Numbered from the stretch's first letter, positions 1-7,807 are shown. The stretch: DNA of 64,000 nt from CBDCYH01 sp965224105 (GCA_965224105.1 CBDCYH010000002.1:1178001-1242000); one strand, 5' to 3'. Notes: generated by a model from the letters alone, not told the origin. A program made the numbers and translations.

Positions 1-354
1 GTTGCCCTCGTGGTCTTCGCCCTCGAGCTTCGCATGTATCTCGTGCGTCGCCTTGAACAACAGAAAGAGTCCACCCAGGACCAGGATGAGATCTCGTCCA
101 GAAATGTCATAATGGAATGCGGTGAAGAGCGTCGCCGTAAGTCCCATGATCCATTTCAGGGACAAGAGTAACGCAATCCGCCCAAACAAAGCCATCGCCA
201 GGCCAATGGTTCGCGCCCTTGCTTGTTGCGAAGCCGGCAGCTTGCCCGACAAGATCGAGATGAACACGATGTTGTCAATCCCAAGAACGATTTCCAGCGC
301 AAGAAGCGTAGATAGCGCGATCCACGCTTCCGGATCAGTAATCCACTCGAACAA
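1..354 (-). CDS. TerC family integral membrane protein (partial, N-terminal part)
   Basis: About 118 N-terminal residues are visible; the gene runs off the left edge. The membrane segment around residues 18-34 carries the TerC hallmark EIVLGIDNIVFISIL, followed by SGKLP and a second hydrophobic stretch, and FKATHEIH near the cut. These acidic intramembrane motifs are typical of the TerC/YjbE family, putative metal-ion exporters (Mn2+ or similar) of the inner membrane. No ATG is available: the frame is closed by TAA at 381 and the only sensible initiator is TTG at 354-352, four bases after GAGGG. That start gives FEWITDPEAW, the normal family N-terminus. Family assignment is strong; substrate is not known from sequence. 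Confidence 0.88.
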   Translation of the reverse strand, partial: MFEWITDPEAWIALSTLLALEIVLGIDNIVFISILSGKLPASQQARARTIGLAMALFGRIALLLSLKWIMGLTATLFTAFHYDISGRDLILVLGGLFLLFKATHEIHAKLEGEDHEGN

Positions 355-391
355 AATTCCCTCGAGGTTTAGTTGGTTTTACGAAATTTGG

Positions 392-2329
392 CTACGGTAC
401 GAGCGGCATGTCGACCAGTTTGGCAATCCACAATCCCGAATTAAGATCTGACGTGTAGATGTTGCCTTTGAACACCTGTGCTCCCCACGTCATCGGCCAG
501 TTCGGAACGGTCGTTTGAGAATCCGTAGTCTTCAGCACGGAAATCTCTCTGCCCTGTCGGTATAGATCCCCTCTCAACTCACCGGCGATATCGAGCACTC
601 GGAGTCCGCCCTGATAGTATCCGACGTACAGTTTATCATCTTCTGCCCAAACATTGTGGGCACCGGCTTCAGGCACCTCGTACCGCGCTACTTCGACTGG
701 ATTGTCTATGTCTTGCACATCAAGTACATGGATATAGCCTTTTGCTTCGATTGGCAGTTCTGGATCCCATCCTGGTGGGAATATTTCATCACCAACGAAA
801 ACATATTTACCATATCTCCAGGCGACGTGCGTGTTACCCGCCGGGTAATTGTAACTGCTTACAAATGTGGGCTCGGTTGGCGTCCCACCGTGTGATCCGT
901 TCCCGGCATCCAGAATTACCAACCCGTCATCCCAGTACGACAGGTAGGCGTAACCGTCCTGGACAATTACATCGTGGAGGGACTTGTTTTCCTTATCCAA
1001 TCCCCAACGGCCAACTTCTTTCACATCGGCAGGATCAGAAATGTCGAGAATGTGGATGTCGCTTGTTCCGTTGTGCACGGCATAAACTATATCCTCGTCT
1101 CCCATAATCCAGACGTTGTGCACACCCCCGGTAACGGTCTCCTTGTATTCTGAAATAACTTCCGGGTGCGCTGGATCGGAGAGGTCGAGCATTACGATGC
1201 CGTTCTTCCTGCTGGAGGCACCTTCTCTCGTTATGATGCCGATCCTGCTATTAGGATGGATCTTTACATCGTTTATTCTGCGTGCGTCGAATTGCAGTGA
1301 GTCGGTGAGGATGGGCAATGTGGGGTCTGTGATGTCCCACACTTTCATCCAGTCATGCAGGAAGGTGCCTATGTATGCATAGTCCCGTCCATCGATTCCC
1401 TCAAACACCCACGTATCACCCGAGTGATGCGTCGCAATGGCTCCTCTGCCAACCTTTACAAGTTGCTGCGTGTGTGTTCGCTGTTCGACGGTAATCGATA
1501 TCGAAGAGGTTAGGGCAGGACCAATCAATGCCGTCACCAGATAATCCCCCGGGGCTTCCGCAACAAACACACCGTCGTCCGATTCTTCTTCGATGCTGGC
1601 ACCATTCCCATCGACCGACCAGGAAGCGGGAAGCGTAACTGATCGCTCGTCTGCAATCCCCAATACTTGCATGCGTACGACATCCCCTGTCCGAACGGTT
1701 GAGGCAGCACCGTACGTGTCAATCATATAATCTGCATACGGATTCTCTACGATATCCACGTTGAGGGTGGACGCAATCGCTCCGGATGTTGCGGTTATAG
1801 TCGCGGCGCCAACGCCGACGCCCACCAGACGCCCGGCCACGACGCGTGCAACATCGGGATCGGATGAGGCAAATCTCGCACTTGCATTAGGTATCATCAG
1901 TCCATCCTTGTCTGTCGCGTGCAAGTAGATCGGAACCCAGGTACCAACCGCGACTTTGTCTGAAGCAGCGTGGACAGTGATACTCGAGGGGGGTTGTTCG
2001 GAGACGGTGACCGCGATAGCTCCGGATTCAATTTCCAACCCAGATGTAACAACGGGCACAGCATAAATAAGAGTTTTCCCGGTGCCAACACCACGCACTG
2101 TTCCGTCGTCGTCAACGATGGCGACGTTGGTATTTGCCGACACCCATCGAATGGCAACGCCAACGCGATTTCCTGCGTCATCGACTACGCTTGCGGTGAC
2201 CTGTTCTCCTTGATTAACTGTTAGGGACAGGTCTGCGGGACTAACAGTTACTGTTTGACTCTGCGCGGGTAAAGATATAAGAATTGCTGCTGCAAGAATC
2301 GCTATTATTTTTCGCACGGGAAACCTCAT
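392..2329 (-). CDS. Secreted Ig-like/LVIVD-repeat beta-propeller protein
   Basis: 645 residues with a Sec signal peptide (residues 1-25, cleavage near AQS-Q). Residues 26-285 hold bacterial Ig-like (BIG2) units, seen as repeated VSVNQGEQ..SANTNVAIVDDDGTV-type strands. Residues 290-640 hold at least six LVIVD repeats of the form LDISDPxxPxxxxxY (for example VWDITDPTLP, MLDLSDPAHP, HILDISDPAD, HVLDVQDIDNP), which fold as a beta-propeller in this family. It probably acts outside the cell or on its surface; ligand unknown. No T9SS sorting domain is visible at the C-terminus, which ends KLVDMPLVP. The start codon ATG at 2329 has no clear Shine-Dalgarno. It is a single gene, downstream of nothing obvious, with TerC 38 bp further along the same strand. 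Confidence 0.85.
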   Translation of the reverse strand: MRFPVRKIIAILAAAILISLPAQSQTVTVSPADLSLTVNQGEQVTASVVDDAGNRVGVAIRWVSANTNVAIVDDDGTVRGVGTGKTLIYAVPVVTSGLEIESGAIAVTVSEQPPSSITVHAASDKVAVGTWVPIYLHATDKDGLMIPNASARFASSDPDVARVVAGRLVGVGVGAATITATSGAIASTLNVDIVENPYADYMIDTYGAASTVRTGDVVRMQVLGIADERSVTLPASWSVDGNGASIEEESDDGVFVAEAPGDYLVTALIGPALTSSISITVEQRTHTQQLVKVGRGAIATHHSGDTWVFEGIDGRDYAYIGTFLHDWMKVWDITDPTLPILTDSLQFDARRINDVKIHPNSRIGIITREGASSRKNGIVMLDLSDPAHPEVISEYKETVTGGVHNVWIMGDEDIVYAVHNGTSDIHILDISDPADVKEVGRWGLDKENKSLHDVIVQDGYAYLSYWDDGLVILDAGNGSHGGTPTEPTFVSSYNYPAGNTHVAWRYGKYVFVGDEIFPPGWDPELPIEAKGYIHVLDVQDIDNPVEVARYEVPEAGAHNVWAEDDKLYVGYYQGGLRVLDIAGELRGDLYRQGREISVLKTTDSQTTVPNWPMTWGAQVFKGNIYTSDLNSGLWIAKLVDMPLVP

Positions 2330-2409
2330 GATGATGCTTGCAACAAACTACGGGGTTCAATGTCCGAAAATCAACAAAGAGACTTGCGATAACCTCCAAT
2401 TTTGAACCC

Positions 2410-2712
2410 ATGGATGAAAACAGATTCCTGTATGGATTTAACGAGATCGTTCGTGTTGACACATCAGATCCTGATTACCAGGAAATTGACGGCCAGTTTG
2501 GTGTTATCGTGGGGAGATCTGAGTCGCCGGAGGATTCCGGATATGCGGTATTCATTTACCGCGACGAGATCGTTTGGGACGTATCGGAGCAGTGTCTTCT
2601 GCCAACCGGGAGATTTGAAGAGCCTGAAAAACCGACGCACTTTATCCGAGTATCGGTGGACCAACAGGGGAGAGGCGATGTAGTCGGCTTTGGTAGTCTT
2701 GAAGATGAATAG
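2410..2712 (+). CDS. Imm31-like immunity protein (orphan)
   Basis: 100 residues from ATG 2410. The sequence contains FYEVVRV-like YGFNEIVRV (residues 8-16), EIDGQFGVIVG (about 25-35), YAVFIYRDEIVWDV and LLPTGRF; this order and spacing match the Imm31 family (immunity proteins of polymorphic-toxin systems, neutralising a cognate toxin in the cytoplasm). A longer reading from TTG 2338 adds 24 residues of unlikely sequence, so ATG 2410 is preferred. No toxin, Rhs, WHH or other nuclease gene is next to it, so it is an orphan here. It is oriented against both neighbours. The family call rests on remembered consensus; moderate confidence. Confidence 0.7.
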   Translation: MDENRFLYGFNEIVRVDTSDPDYQEIDGQFGVIVGRSESPEDSGYAVFIYRDEIVWDVSEQCLLPTGRFEEPEKPTHFIRVSVDQQGRGDVVGFGSLEDE

Positions 2713-2761
2713 CCAGCCCCGCTGGCAGTGCACCCGCGGGATGGCATTCACAACGAATCGG

Positions 2762-4273
2762 TTATTGCTCCCGATTCAGTTTCCGAGATGGGTCTTCGGT
2801 TGGCCAGGACGTCGAAAGTCGTTCCAACTGGTTGCGGGCGAAGTCGCGCCCACCTATTCCGAAGGCAATTGCCGCCGCGATCGCGACTGATCCCAGGGTT
2901 AATCCAAAGGCCAGGTTGATAATGGAGTTGGCGATTCCCATTTGTCTGAGGCCCATTGCAGCAACGAGGCCAATGATAGCGACGCGCGCTATCGATGCGA
3001 CCACGTTGGCGTTGCTGATGTGGCTCTGCTTGATAGTTCGGTAAGCGAAATTTGCGACGAACATGCCGAGCACCACGATCACCAGTCCCAACGCGAGTTG
3101 TCCCGCAAAGACAGCAAATCCGGAGATTAGCTCGGACAGCGTCTCGAACCCGAGAACCGCGCTCGCTTCCATAGAAGCAAACAGCATGGTGCCGAACAAA
3201 ACGAGCTTCCCGACGAGGCGCGAAGCAAACTGGTTCGAGACGTTGTGCGTGTTGGTGAGGCCGATGGAAGTAAGCACTCTGTCCAAACCAAAACCGCTGA
3301 GCAGGTTGGCAACCAGGCCTGCGAGCAATTGGCCAACCACATACGCGATGACCATTATGATACACGCCGCGAACATGTTCGGGAGCGACGCCATGACCAG
3401 GTCTAGCATGGAGCTAGCGGGTCCCGTTACTGCGTCAATTTCAAGAGCGTTGAGCCCTGCGACGATTACCGGTAGGAGGACCAGCGCATACACCACCATT
3501 CCGCTTACGTCGGACAGCTGCTGCGTCCCCATGAATGAGGAGATGCCAACTCGGTCGGACAGTCGATTAATTCCGCTAGCTGCCAGCAGGTTGGATACGA
3601 TATTGCGGATGAGCTTTGCGACAAAGAATCCGATTAAGATGATGAGCGCCGCAGCGAGAAGGTTGGGGAGGAAGCCAAGAATTTCATCGACCAGCCCTTC
3701 GACTGGCAAGAGGATTCCTCGCATATCCAGGGCGCCGAGGATTCCCGGGAGAAATAGAAGGAAGATGAGATAGTAGAGCGCTGTGGACACGGATGTTGCG
3801 AGTGAGCTTTTCGATGCCTCGATGTCATCTTGCATCCATCGCGAGTTCAGGTTCGCCGACTCCAGTCCTTTATGCGAGAGGATTCGCACAACTGTTGCGA
3901 CAATGTATGCGAGGGCCGTGAGAATTAGCGCCGCAATTATTTTGGGGATGTAGGCGAATATCGTGTCCAGGAATCCGTTGAGGGGCTCCGTGACGATGGT
4001 GAGGTTCAGGACCTGCAGGGCAGAGATTACGGCCAGCAGTATAATTATGTAGTATGCGCCTCGCGAAAAGAGGCGCCCTACCGTGGTGGGTCGTTCGCCA
4101 GGTAGGATCCTCGAAAGCCTTTCGTCGAGGGTTGTTTTTGACAAGGCTTTTCCAATGATTGATCCAATGATTTTGGCGAGTATAAAACCAATAATCAGGA
4201 TGGCGACTGCTGCCAAAATATTTAGCAGAACAGGGCCCAGATCTTGAAAGGTTTGATTCAGGAAGTCGGTCAT
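2762..4273 (-). CDS. CmpX-like mechanosensitive channel family protein with repeated TM-helix units
   Basis: 503 residues from ATG 4273 (an upstream in-frame ATG at 4351 adds an improbable 26-residue leader). The protein is nearly all membrane. It contains about five copies of a TM-helix unit of the form LPNxxAAxxIxxxxxVAKLIxxIVxxLL: near residues 12-45, 108-140, 200-235, 293-330 and 380-405. The C-terminal part has FGLTLGSVAIAAAIAFGIGGRDFA, which resembles the pore-lining helix of MscS relatives, but the soluble beta/alpha vestibule domain of MscS is absent. This fits the conserved TM-helix (CmpX-like) group, thought to respond to membrane tension. Inner-membrane location is sure; gating role is inferred. 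Confidence 0.8.
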   Translation of the reverse strand: MTDFLNQTFQDLGPVLLNILAAVAILIIGFILAKIIGSIIGKALSKTTLDERLSRILPGERPTTVGRLFSRGAYYIIILLAVISALQVLNLTIVTEPLNGFLDTIFAYIPKIIAALILTALAYIVATVVRILSHKGLESANLNSRWMQDDIEASKSSLATSVSTALYYLIFLLFLPGILGALDMRGILLPVEGLVDEILGFLPNLLAAALIILIGFFVAKLIRNIVSNLLAASGINRLSDRVGISSFMGTQQLSDVSGMVVYALVLLPVIVAGLNALEIDAVTGPASSMLDLVMASLPNMFAACIIMVIAYVVGQLLAGLVANLLSGFGLDRVLTSIGLTNTHNVSNQFASRLVGKLVLFGTMLFASMEASAVLGFETLSELISGFAVFAGQLALGLVIVVLGMFVANFAYRTIKQSHISNANVVASIARVAIIGLVAAMGLRQMGIANSIINLAFGLTLGSVAIAAAIAFGIGGRDFARNQLERLSTSWPTEDPSRKLNREQ

Positions 4274-4534
4274 CGTGGGGGTGTGGATGTTGGGTAGGGT
4301 TGTTAACCCTGTACGAAGACTATGCCGAGAGGCCAGCGGGCGTACTTCCACGCCGGATTGATCTCACAATTTCCGGCCCATGCTGTTGATATTGCGCGAC
4401 TTAGCTTCTTTTGACGACTTTTTCGCTGTTAGGGGGCTTTGGTTGGTGGGCGCATAGGAATGGCGCAAACCCCAACAATGGGGTACCATTTTCGTACAGT
4501 GTGCGCAGGGTAATGGGCCGGTTGGCAGAGGCGG

Positions 4535-4768
4535 TTAGGCCGCTTTTTCGTCTCTGTTGTCGGTTTCGCTGGCCTGTTCCTGTTGCCAGTAAGGCGCGGG
4601 TGCTTCACCGTGGAGATCGGACAATCGTCGGCACAATTGCATTATTTCGGCCTGAATTTCGACGTGTCGAGGCCAGCTGTCGCGTGTACGCTTAAGTGAG
4701 TAGGACTCTTCGAGCAGGGACTCGATTCTGTCGCTTAGGGCACGCTTCAGCTCCACAAGATTTTTCAT
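4535..4768 (-). CDS. Small helical hypothetical protein
   Basis: 77 residues from ATG 4768 (MKNLVELKRAL). The sequence is charged and predicted helical, with ALSDRIESLLEESYSLKRTRDSW and a second helix around AEIMQLCRRLSDLHGE, then an acidic polar tail ending DEKAA. No membrane segment, signal peptide or known motif is visible. It lies between the channel gene and the tRNA cluster on the same strand. The clean amphipathic pattern and lack of a better opposite-strand frame argue that it is real. I do not recognise a family. Confidence 0.55.
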   Translation of the reverse strand: MKNLVELKRALSDRIESLLEESYSLKRTRDSWPRHVEIQAEIMQLCRRLSDLHGEAPAPYWQQEQASETDNRDEKAA

Positions 4769-4852
4769 GGGAGCAGTTTGGGAAAAGTGGTAAGTACTGG
4801 GAGAGGGATCGGCCGGGTTGGGGAGGTGCTTAAACGCTGGCAAGAGCCCGGA

Positions 4853-4926
4853 TGGAGGTGACGGGCGGATTCGAACCGCCGTACAAGGTTTTGCAGACCT
4901 TTGCCTAACCCCTCGGCCACGTCACC
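4853..4926 (-). tRNA. tRNA-Cys(GCA)
   Basis: Reading the minus strand, the acceptor GGTGACG pairs with CGTCACC, the D arm is GCC/GGC, the anticodon stem AAGGT/ACCTT encloses CTGCAAA (anticodon GCA), and the T arm is GGCGG-TTCGAAT-CCGCC. Discriminator T is followed by an encoded CCA. Last of three tRNAs transcribed leftward. Confidence 0.96.
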
Positions 4927-4973
4927 ATTCTCCGCTACTGTTCCCGAACGGCAGAACAGCAATTGGACCCATG

Positions 4974-5048
<75 letters not shown>

Positions 5049-5074
5049 AAAGTACGTCGTCATCGATCCAGGTG

Positions 5075-5152
5075 TGGTCGGGGTGGCAGGATTCGAACCT
5101 GCGACCCTCTGCTCCCAAAGCAGATGCGCTAACCGGGCTGCGCTACACCCCG
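5075..5152 (-). tRNA. tRNA-Pro(TGG)
   Basis: Minus-strand acceptor CGGGGTG pairs with CACCCCG, anticodon stem TCTGC/GCAGA encloses TTTGGGA (anticodon TGG), T arm GCAGG-TTCGAAT-CCTGC, discriminator A and encoded CCA. Its 5' end lies only 6 bp after the stop codon of the bL38 gene, so it is probably cut from the ribosomal-protein transcript. Confidence 0.96.
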
Positions 5153-5158
5153 AGTGAA

Positions 5159-5329
5159 CTAGGCTTTCGCCGCCTTCAGTTCTTCTTTTACCTGATCCGC
5201 ATCAACCATTCGCTGCTGAAAACTGTATTGACCGTTCGGCTTCTTTGTGGCAAGGATAATCTTGGCCATCTTTTTCGCGTTCGCATTACCGCGATCGGTC
5301 CGCTGGTTTTTACTGACTTTTTTCGCCAT
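5159..5329 (-). CDS. DUF4295 family ribosomal protein bL38
   Basis: 56 residues, basic (MAKKVSKNQRTDRGNANAKK at the N-terminus, then MAKIILATKKPNGQYSF and a C-terminal VDADQVKEELKAAKA). The KxPxGxYxFxxxxV core and C-terminal VKxxL element match DUF4295, a small Bacteroidota protein always found after rpmG. From memory, it was seen in the Flavobacterium johnsoniae ribosome structure and named bL38. It is the third gene of rpmB-rpmG-bL38, 18 bp after rpmG, with AAAGGAA just before the ATG. Too short to have been noticed by length alone, but sequence and position make it secure. Confidence 0.85.
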   Translation of the reverse strand: MAKKVSKNQRTDRGNANAKKMAKIILATKKPNGQYSFQQRMVDADQVKEELKAAKA

Positions 5330-5347
5330 TTCCTTTCTTCGAACGGT

Positions 5348-5518
5348 TTATTTGATTTCCCTGTGCAGAGTGTACTTCCGGAGTTTCGGATTGTATTTCT
5401 TGAGCTCCAGTCTATCGGGAGAATTACGTCTATTTTTCTTTGTCGAATATCGTGACGTGCCGGGTGCTTCAGTACACTCCAGTATCACTTGTATCCGTAC
5501 GTCTTTTCCTTTTGCCAT
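5348..5518 (-). CDS. rpmG: 50S ribosomal protein bL33
   Basis: 56 residues. MAKGKDVRIQVILECTE, YSTKKNRRN, and LKKYNPKLRKYTLHREIK are the conserved bL33 blocks. One cysteine (ECTE) remains where zinc-binding forms have pairs, so this is the Cys-free, C-minus type. It is a component of the 50S subunit near the E site. It lies 9 bp after rpmB and 18 bp before bL38 on the same strand; AAGGG precedes the ATG. Confidence 0.95.
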   Translation of the reverse strand: MAKGKDVRIQVILECTEAPGTSRYSTKKNRRNSPDRLELKKYNPKLRKYTLHREIK

Positions 5519-5527
5519 TTTCCCTTA

Positions 5528-5764
5528 CTATATCCTTACGCCTTTGGATCGGGCCTCATCCAGGACCGCCTTGATACCTTTTTTGTTGATGGTCCGGATT
5601 GTCTGAGCCGACACGCGTAATGTTACCCAGCGGTCTTCTTCTGGAATGTAGAAGCGCTTCTTTTGAAGGTTTACTTCAAATCGCCGCTTAACTTTATTGT
5701 GGGCGTGGGACACATGGTTGCCAGTAGCCGGCCCTTGTCCTGTTAGTTGGTCTTTTCTCGCCAT
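5528..5764 (-). CDS. rpmB: 50S ribosomal protein bL28
   Basis: 78 residues, with MARKDQLTGQGPATGNHVSHAHNK at the start region (the TGKxPxxGNxVSHAxNK signature) and a basic core KRRFEVNLQKKRFYIPEE, followed by VSAQTIRTINKKG, typical of bL28. First gene of the rpmB-rpmG-bL38-tRNA unit. The zinc-binding cysteines of some bL28 proteins are absent. Length is normal for Bacteroidota. Confidence 0.96.
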   Translation of the reverse strand: MARKDQLTGQGPATGNHVSHAHNKVKRRFEVNLQKKRFYIPEEDRWVTLRVSAQTIRTINKKGIKAVLDEARSKGVRI

Positions 5765-5920
5765 GTTGTTTCGTCGGACCCAGTTCGAGGATCAATTTTT
5801 CGATAGCCTGCGAATATACGGCCGCTTCCGGCAATATTTCTAGTCGAACGCCAGTAAACCCGTGCAGGTCGGGAATGTTCTTGAAATTTATACGCCTTCC
5901 GCCAACCGCTACCGTCCAGC

Positions 5921-6709
5921 CTAGTTTGGTCTATCCCCTCCAGGCTCGAGGAAATCGAACAGCGTATCAGCCCGTAATCCAAGGCGCAGTGTTTCCAGCG
6001 GGATAACCTCTTCCGGCAGAATATTGCCCAGGTTGACATTCGGACCGAACTTCTTCAGAAACCAGACCTGCTGGGCTTTTCGTGGTGCCTCAAAAATGAC
6101 ACTCTCTTTGCCAATCAGGTCCACAATTTCATCCACGAGTCCAGAACGGACTTCCCCATTCGGGCGAAACAACCCCACGGTGCCACTTTCCCTGGCTTCA
6201 CAAATAACCTTCGAGCTTCCGGCGTCCAGCTCATGCATTATTTGATCGACCCACTGATAAGGAGGCATAATCGTATCAACATCTTTCGAGCCGACCTCGC
6301 TGAAAACATGAAAGTCGCGCGCGAAATCTGAGATGAGCCCCAGCTTCACCTCCCGTGGGATATCGATTGATCCATCAGATATTTCGACATGCCCTATTCC
6401 GAACTCGTGCAATATGCTCTTGTAAGTGTCGAGCTGATTGCGGACATAGAATGCCTCGAAGAGCGTCCCGCCAAAAAAGACTGGCAATCCGGCAGTACTA
6501 TATGCTTCTAGTTTCAGTCCGAGCTGCGGAGTAATTACGGCCGTTCCCCAACCAAGTTTTACGACATCGATGTACTCGCTGCAAACCGCGAGTTTGTCCG
6601 TCGCCTCTCTCGCGGATAGACCTTTGTCTAGCATCATCGTTATCCCCACTTGTCTCGGCTTTGCGGGGCGCTCGGGGATTCCGATGATATCAAATCTCTT
6701 GTGTATCAA
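5921..6709 (-). CDS. ComA-like phosphosulfolactate synthase
   Basis: About 262 residues. The family (PF02679) adds sulfite to phosphoenolpyruvate to give (2R)-phospho-3-sulfolactate; it was defined in archaeal coenzyme M synthesis. Visible family features are GIPERPAKPRQVGITMMLDKGLS near the N-terminus, VKLGWGTAV, FFGGTLFEA, HVEISDGS and SKVICEARESG, in a TIM-barrel order. The only ATG upstream (6814) lies inside the terminator hairpin of the previous gene, so I prefer TTG 6709, which gives a normal N-terminus. In a bacterium without coenzyme M, a likely use is making sulfolactate or cysteate for sulfonolipids, as known from Salinibacter; this is inference. Stand-alone gene between the histone-like gene and rpmB. 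Confidence 0.82.
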   Translation of the reverse strand: MIHKRFDIIGIPERPAKPRQVGITMMLDKGLSAREATDKLAVCSEYIDVVKLGWGTAVITPQLGLKLEAYSTAGLPVFFGGTLFEAFYVRNQLDTYKSILHEFGIGHVEISDGSIDIPREVKLGLISDFARDFHVFSEVGSKDVDTIMPPYQWVDQIMHELDAGSSKVICEARESGTVGLFRPNGEVRSGLVDEIVDLIGKESVIFEAPRKAQQVWFLKKFGPNVNLGNILPEEVIPLETLRLGLRADTLFDFLEPGGDRPN

Positions 6710-6794
6710 TTCGCTCTTGCCTTGCAGAAATGTATAAGGCACGCAAACTAGCGCTGCAGGATTTTGGATACAACCTGAGAATGGTGTGGGCCCA

Positions 6795-6830
6795 AACAAG
6801 GAAAGCCCGGCCATTGGCCGGGCTTTTGCC
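6795..6830 (-). terminator. Rho-independent terminator of the histone-like gene
   Basis: Perfect 11-bp inverted repeat: arm 6802-6812, loop ATT 6813-6815, arm 6816-6826, GC-rich (AAAGCCCGGCC). It lies 40 bp past the stop of the histone-like gene. On the minus strand the stem is followed by CCTTGTTT, an imperfect T tract. On the plus strand TTTT also follows, but no plus-strand gene ends here. Confidence 0.75.
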
Positions 6831-6865
6831 CTTAGCGCCTTCGTGCTGAGGCGCTGTCTTTCTAA

Positions 6866-7477
6866 CTAGCGACGGCGCTTGGTAGAGCGACGCTTAGTTG
6901 CACGCTTCTTGGTTGCGCGGCGTTTGGTTGCACGCTTCTTGGTTGTGCGGCGCTTCTTGGTTGCACGCTTCTTGGTTGCGCGGCGTTTGGTTGCACGCTT
7001 CTTAGTTGCACGCTTCTTAGTTGCACGCTTCTTGGTTGCGCGGCGTTTGGTTGCACGCTTCTTCGTTGCGCGCTTCTTGGTTGCGCGGCGCTTCTTAGTT
7101 GCACGCTTCTTCGTTGCGCGCTTCTTGGTTGCGCGGCGCTTCTTAGTTGCACGCTTCTTCGTTGCGCGCTTCTTCGTTGCGCGCTTCTTGGTTGCACGCT
7201 TCTTCGTTGTGCGGCGCTTCTTCGTTGCACGCTTCTTGGTTGCACGCTTCTTGGTCGCGCGCTTCTTCGTTGCACGCTTCTTGGTTGCACGCTTCTTGGT
7301 CGCGCGTTTCCTGGTTGCTCGCTTCTTAGTAGCACGCTTCTTCGTTGCGCGTTTCCTGGTTGCTCGCTTCTTAGTCGCACGCTTCTTCGTCGCGCGTTTC
7401 CTGGTTGCTCGCTTCTTAGTAGCACGCTTTTTTGTTGCGCGCTTCTTAGTCGCTCTCTTCTTCGGTTTTGTAGCCAT
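6866..7477 (-). CDS. Histone H1-like DNA-binding protein made of KKRAT repeats
   Basis: 203 residues, almost entirely about 38 tandem pentapeptides ATKKR (with ATRKR, ATKRR and rare TTKKR variants), start MATKPKKR and end STKRRR. At the DNA level the unit is 15 bp (AAGAAGCGTGCAACC with third-base variation). Composition is Lys, Arg, Ala and Thr only, with no Asp or Glu, as in eukaryotic H1 tails and bacterial HC2/AlgP-like proteins. It should bind and compact DNA in the nucleoid. Because 15 is a multiple of three, all frames on both strands are open, producing several spurious ORFs. The repeat number is likely to vary between strains. A strong terminator follows. Confidence 0.88.
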   Translation of the reverse strand: MATKPKKRATKKRATKKRATKKRATRKRATKKRATKKRATRKRATKKRATKKRATRKRATKKRATKKRATKKRATKKRATKKRATKKRRTTKKRATKKRATKKRATKKRATKKRRATKKRATKKRATKKRRATKKRATKKRATKRRATKKRATKKRATKKRATKRRATKKRATKKRRTTKKRATKRRATKKRATKRRSTKRRR

Positions 7478-7807
7478 TGTCTTTAGTTACATGTGAGACA
7501 ATATAACAGGGGATTAATCCGCCTGACAGACTTTTCGTCAACGGCAAATCGGGAAAAGTCTCTTTGACATTAAGTCAGATTGTTTGTCGGTCAAACAATT
7601 GCTGACTTTAGCGCTTCATGTGCCAAGCATCCGCGGCGTTCGGTTGCCCGTGTGTAGTTCCCCCTAACGTTAGGTTGCGCGAATATACACACGTTTTTAA
7701 CGCACACAAGAAATTTTGCTTACTTACGCAACAAATCGTTGCAATTTCTTCACAAAACATCTTGTTGTTAAAAGAAAATGCTGTCTTGCAACATGCACGT
7801 ACAACGA
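7478..7807. other. Intergenic region between histone-like gene and LolC/E permease gene
   Basis: 330 bp without a convincing gene. It holds the upstream region of the histone-like gene, with TATATT at about 7502 on the minus strand as a possible -10 element, and the large inverted repeat at 7571-7610. The rest (7620-7807) is AT-rich; an antisense frame across it has no protein-like character. Confidence 0.5.
7571..7610. repeat. Inverted repeat, possible operator
   Basis: Two-part dyad: AAGTCAG (7572-7578) and ATTGTTTG (7579-7586), a 5-base centre, then CAAACAAT (7592-7599) and CTGACTT (7602-7608), giving 15 paired positions with a 2-base bulge. It lies about 95 bp upstream of the histone-like start. 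No T tract follows on either strand, so a protein-binding site is more likely than a terminator. Confidence 0.55.

Noticed and set aside
4411..4695. 94-codon plus-strand frame with start MTTFSLLGGF
   Set aside because: It lies opposite the small helical gene at 4535-4768 and its C-terminal half is the antisense of that gene; composition is not protein-like.
5743..6039. 98-codon minus-strand frame
   Set aside because: Overlaps the end of the phosphosulfolactate synthase gene in another frame and the rpmB start; no family features.
6866..7477. CRISPR-like array
   Set aside because: The regular 15-bp repeats have no unique spacers and encode a protein; no cas genes are present.
6879..7496. 205-codon plus-strand frame rich in VARFLVARRL
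   Set aside because: Pure antisense of the 15-bp repeats of the histone-like gene; the basic minus-strand frame has the better start and terminator.
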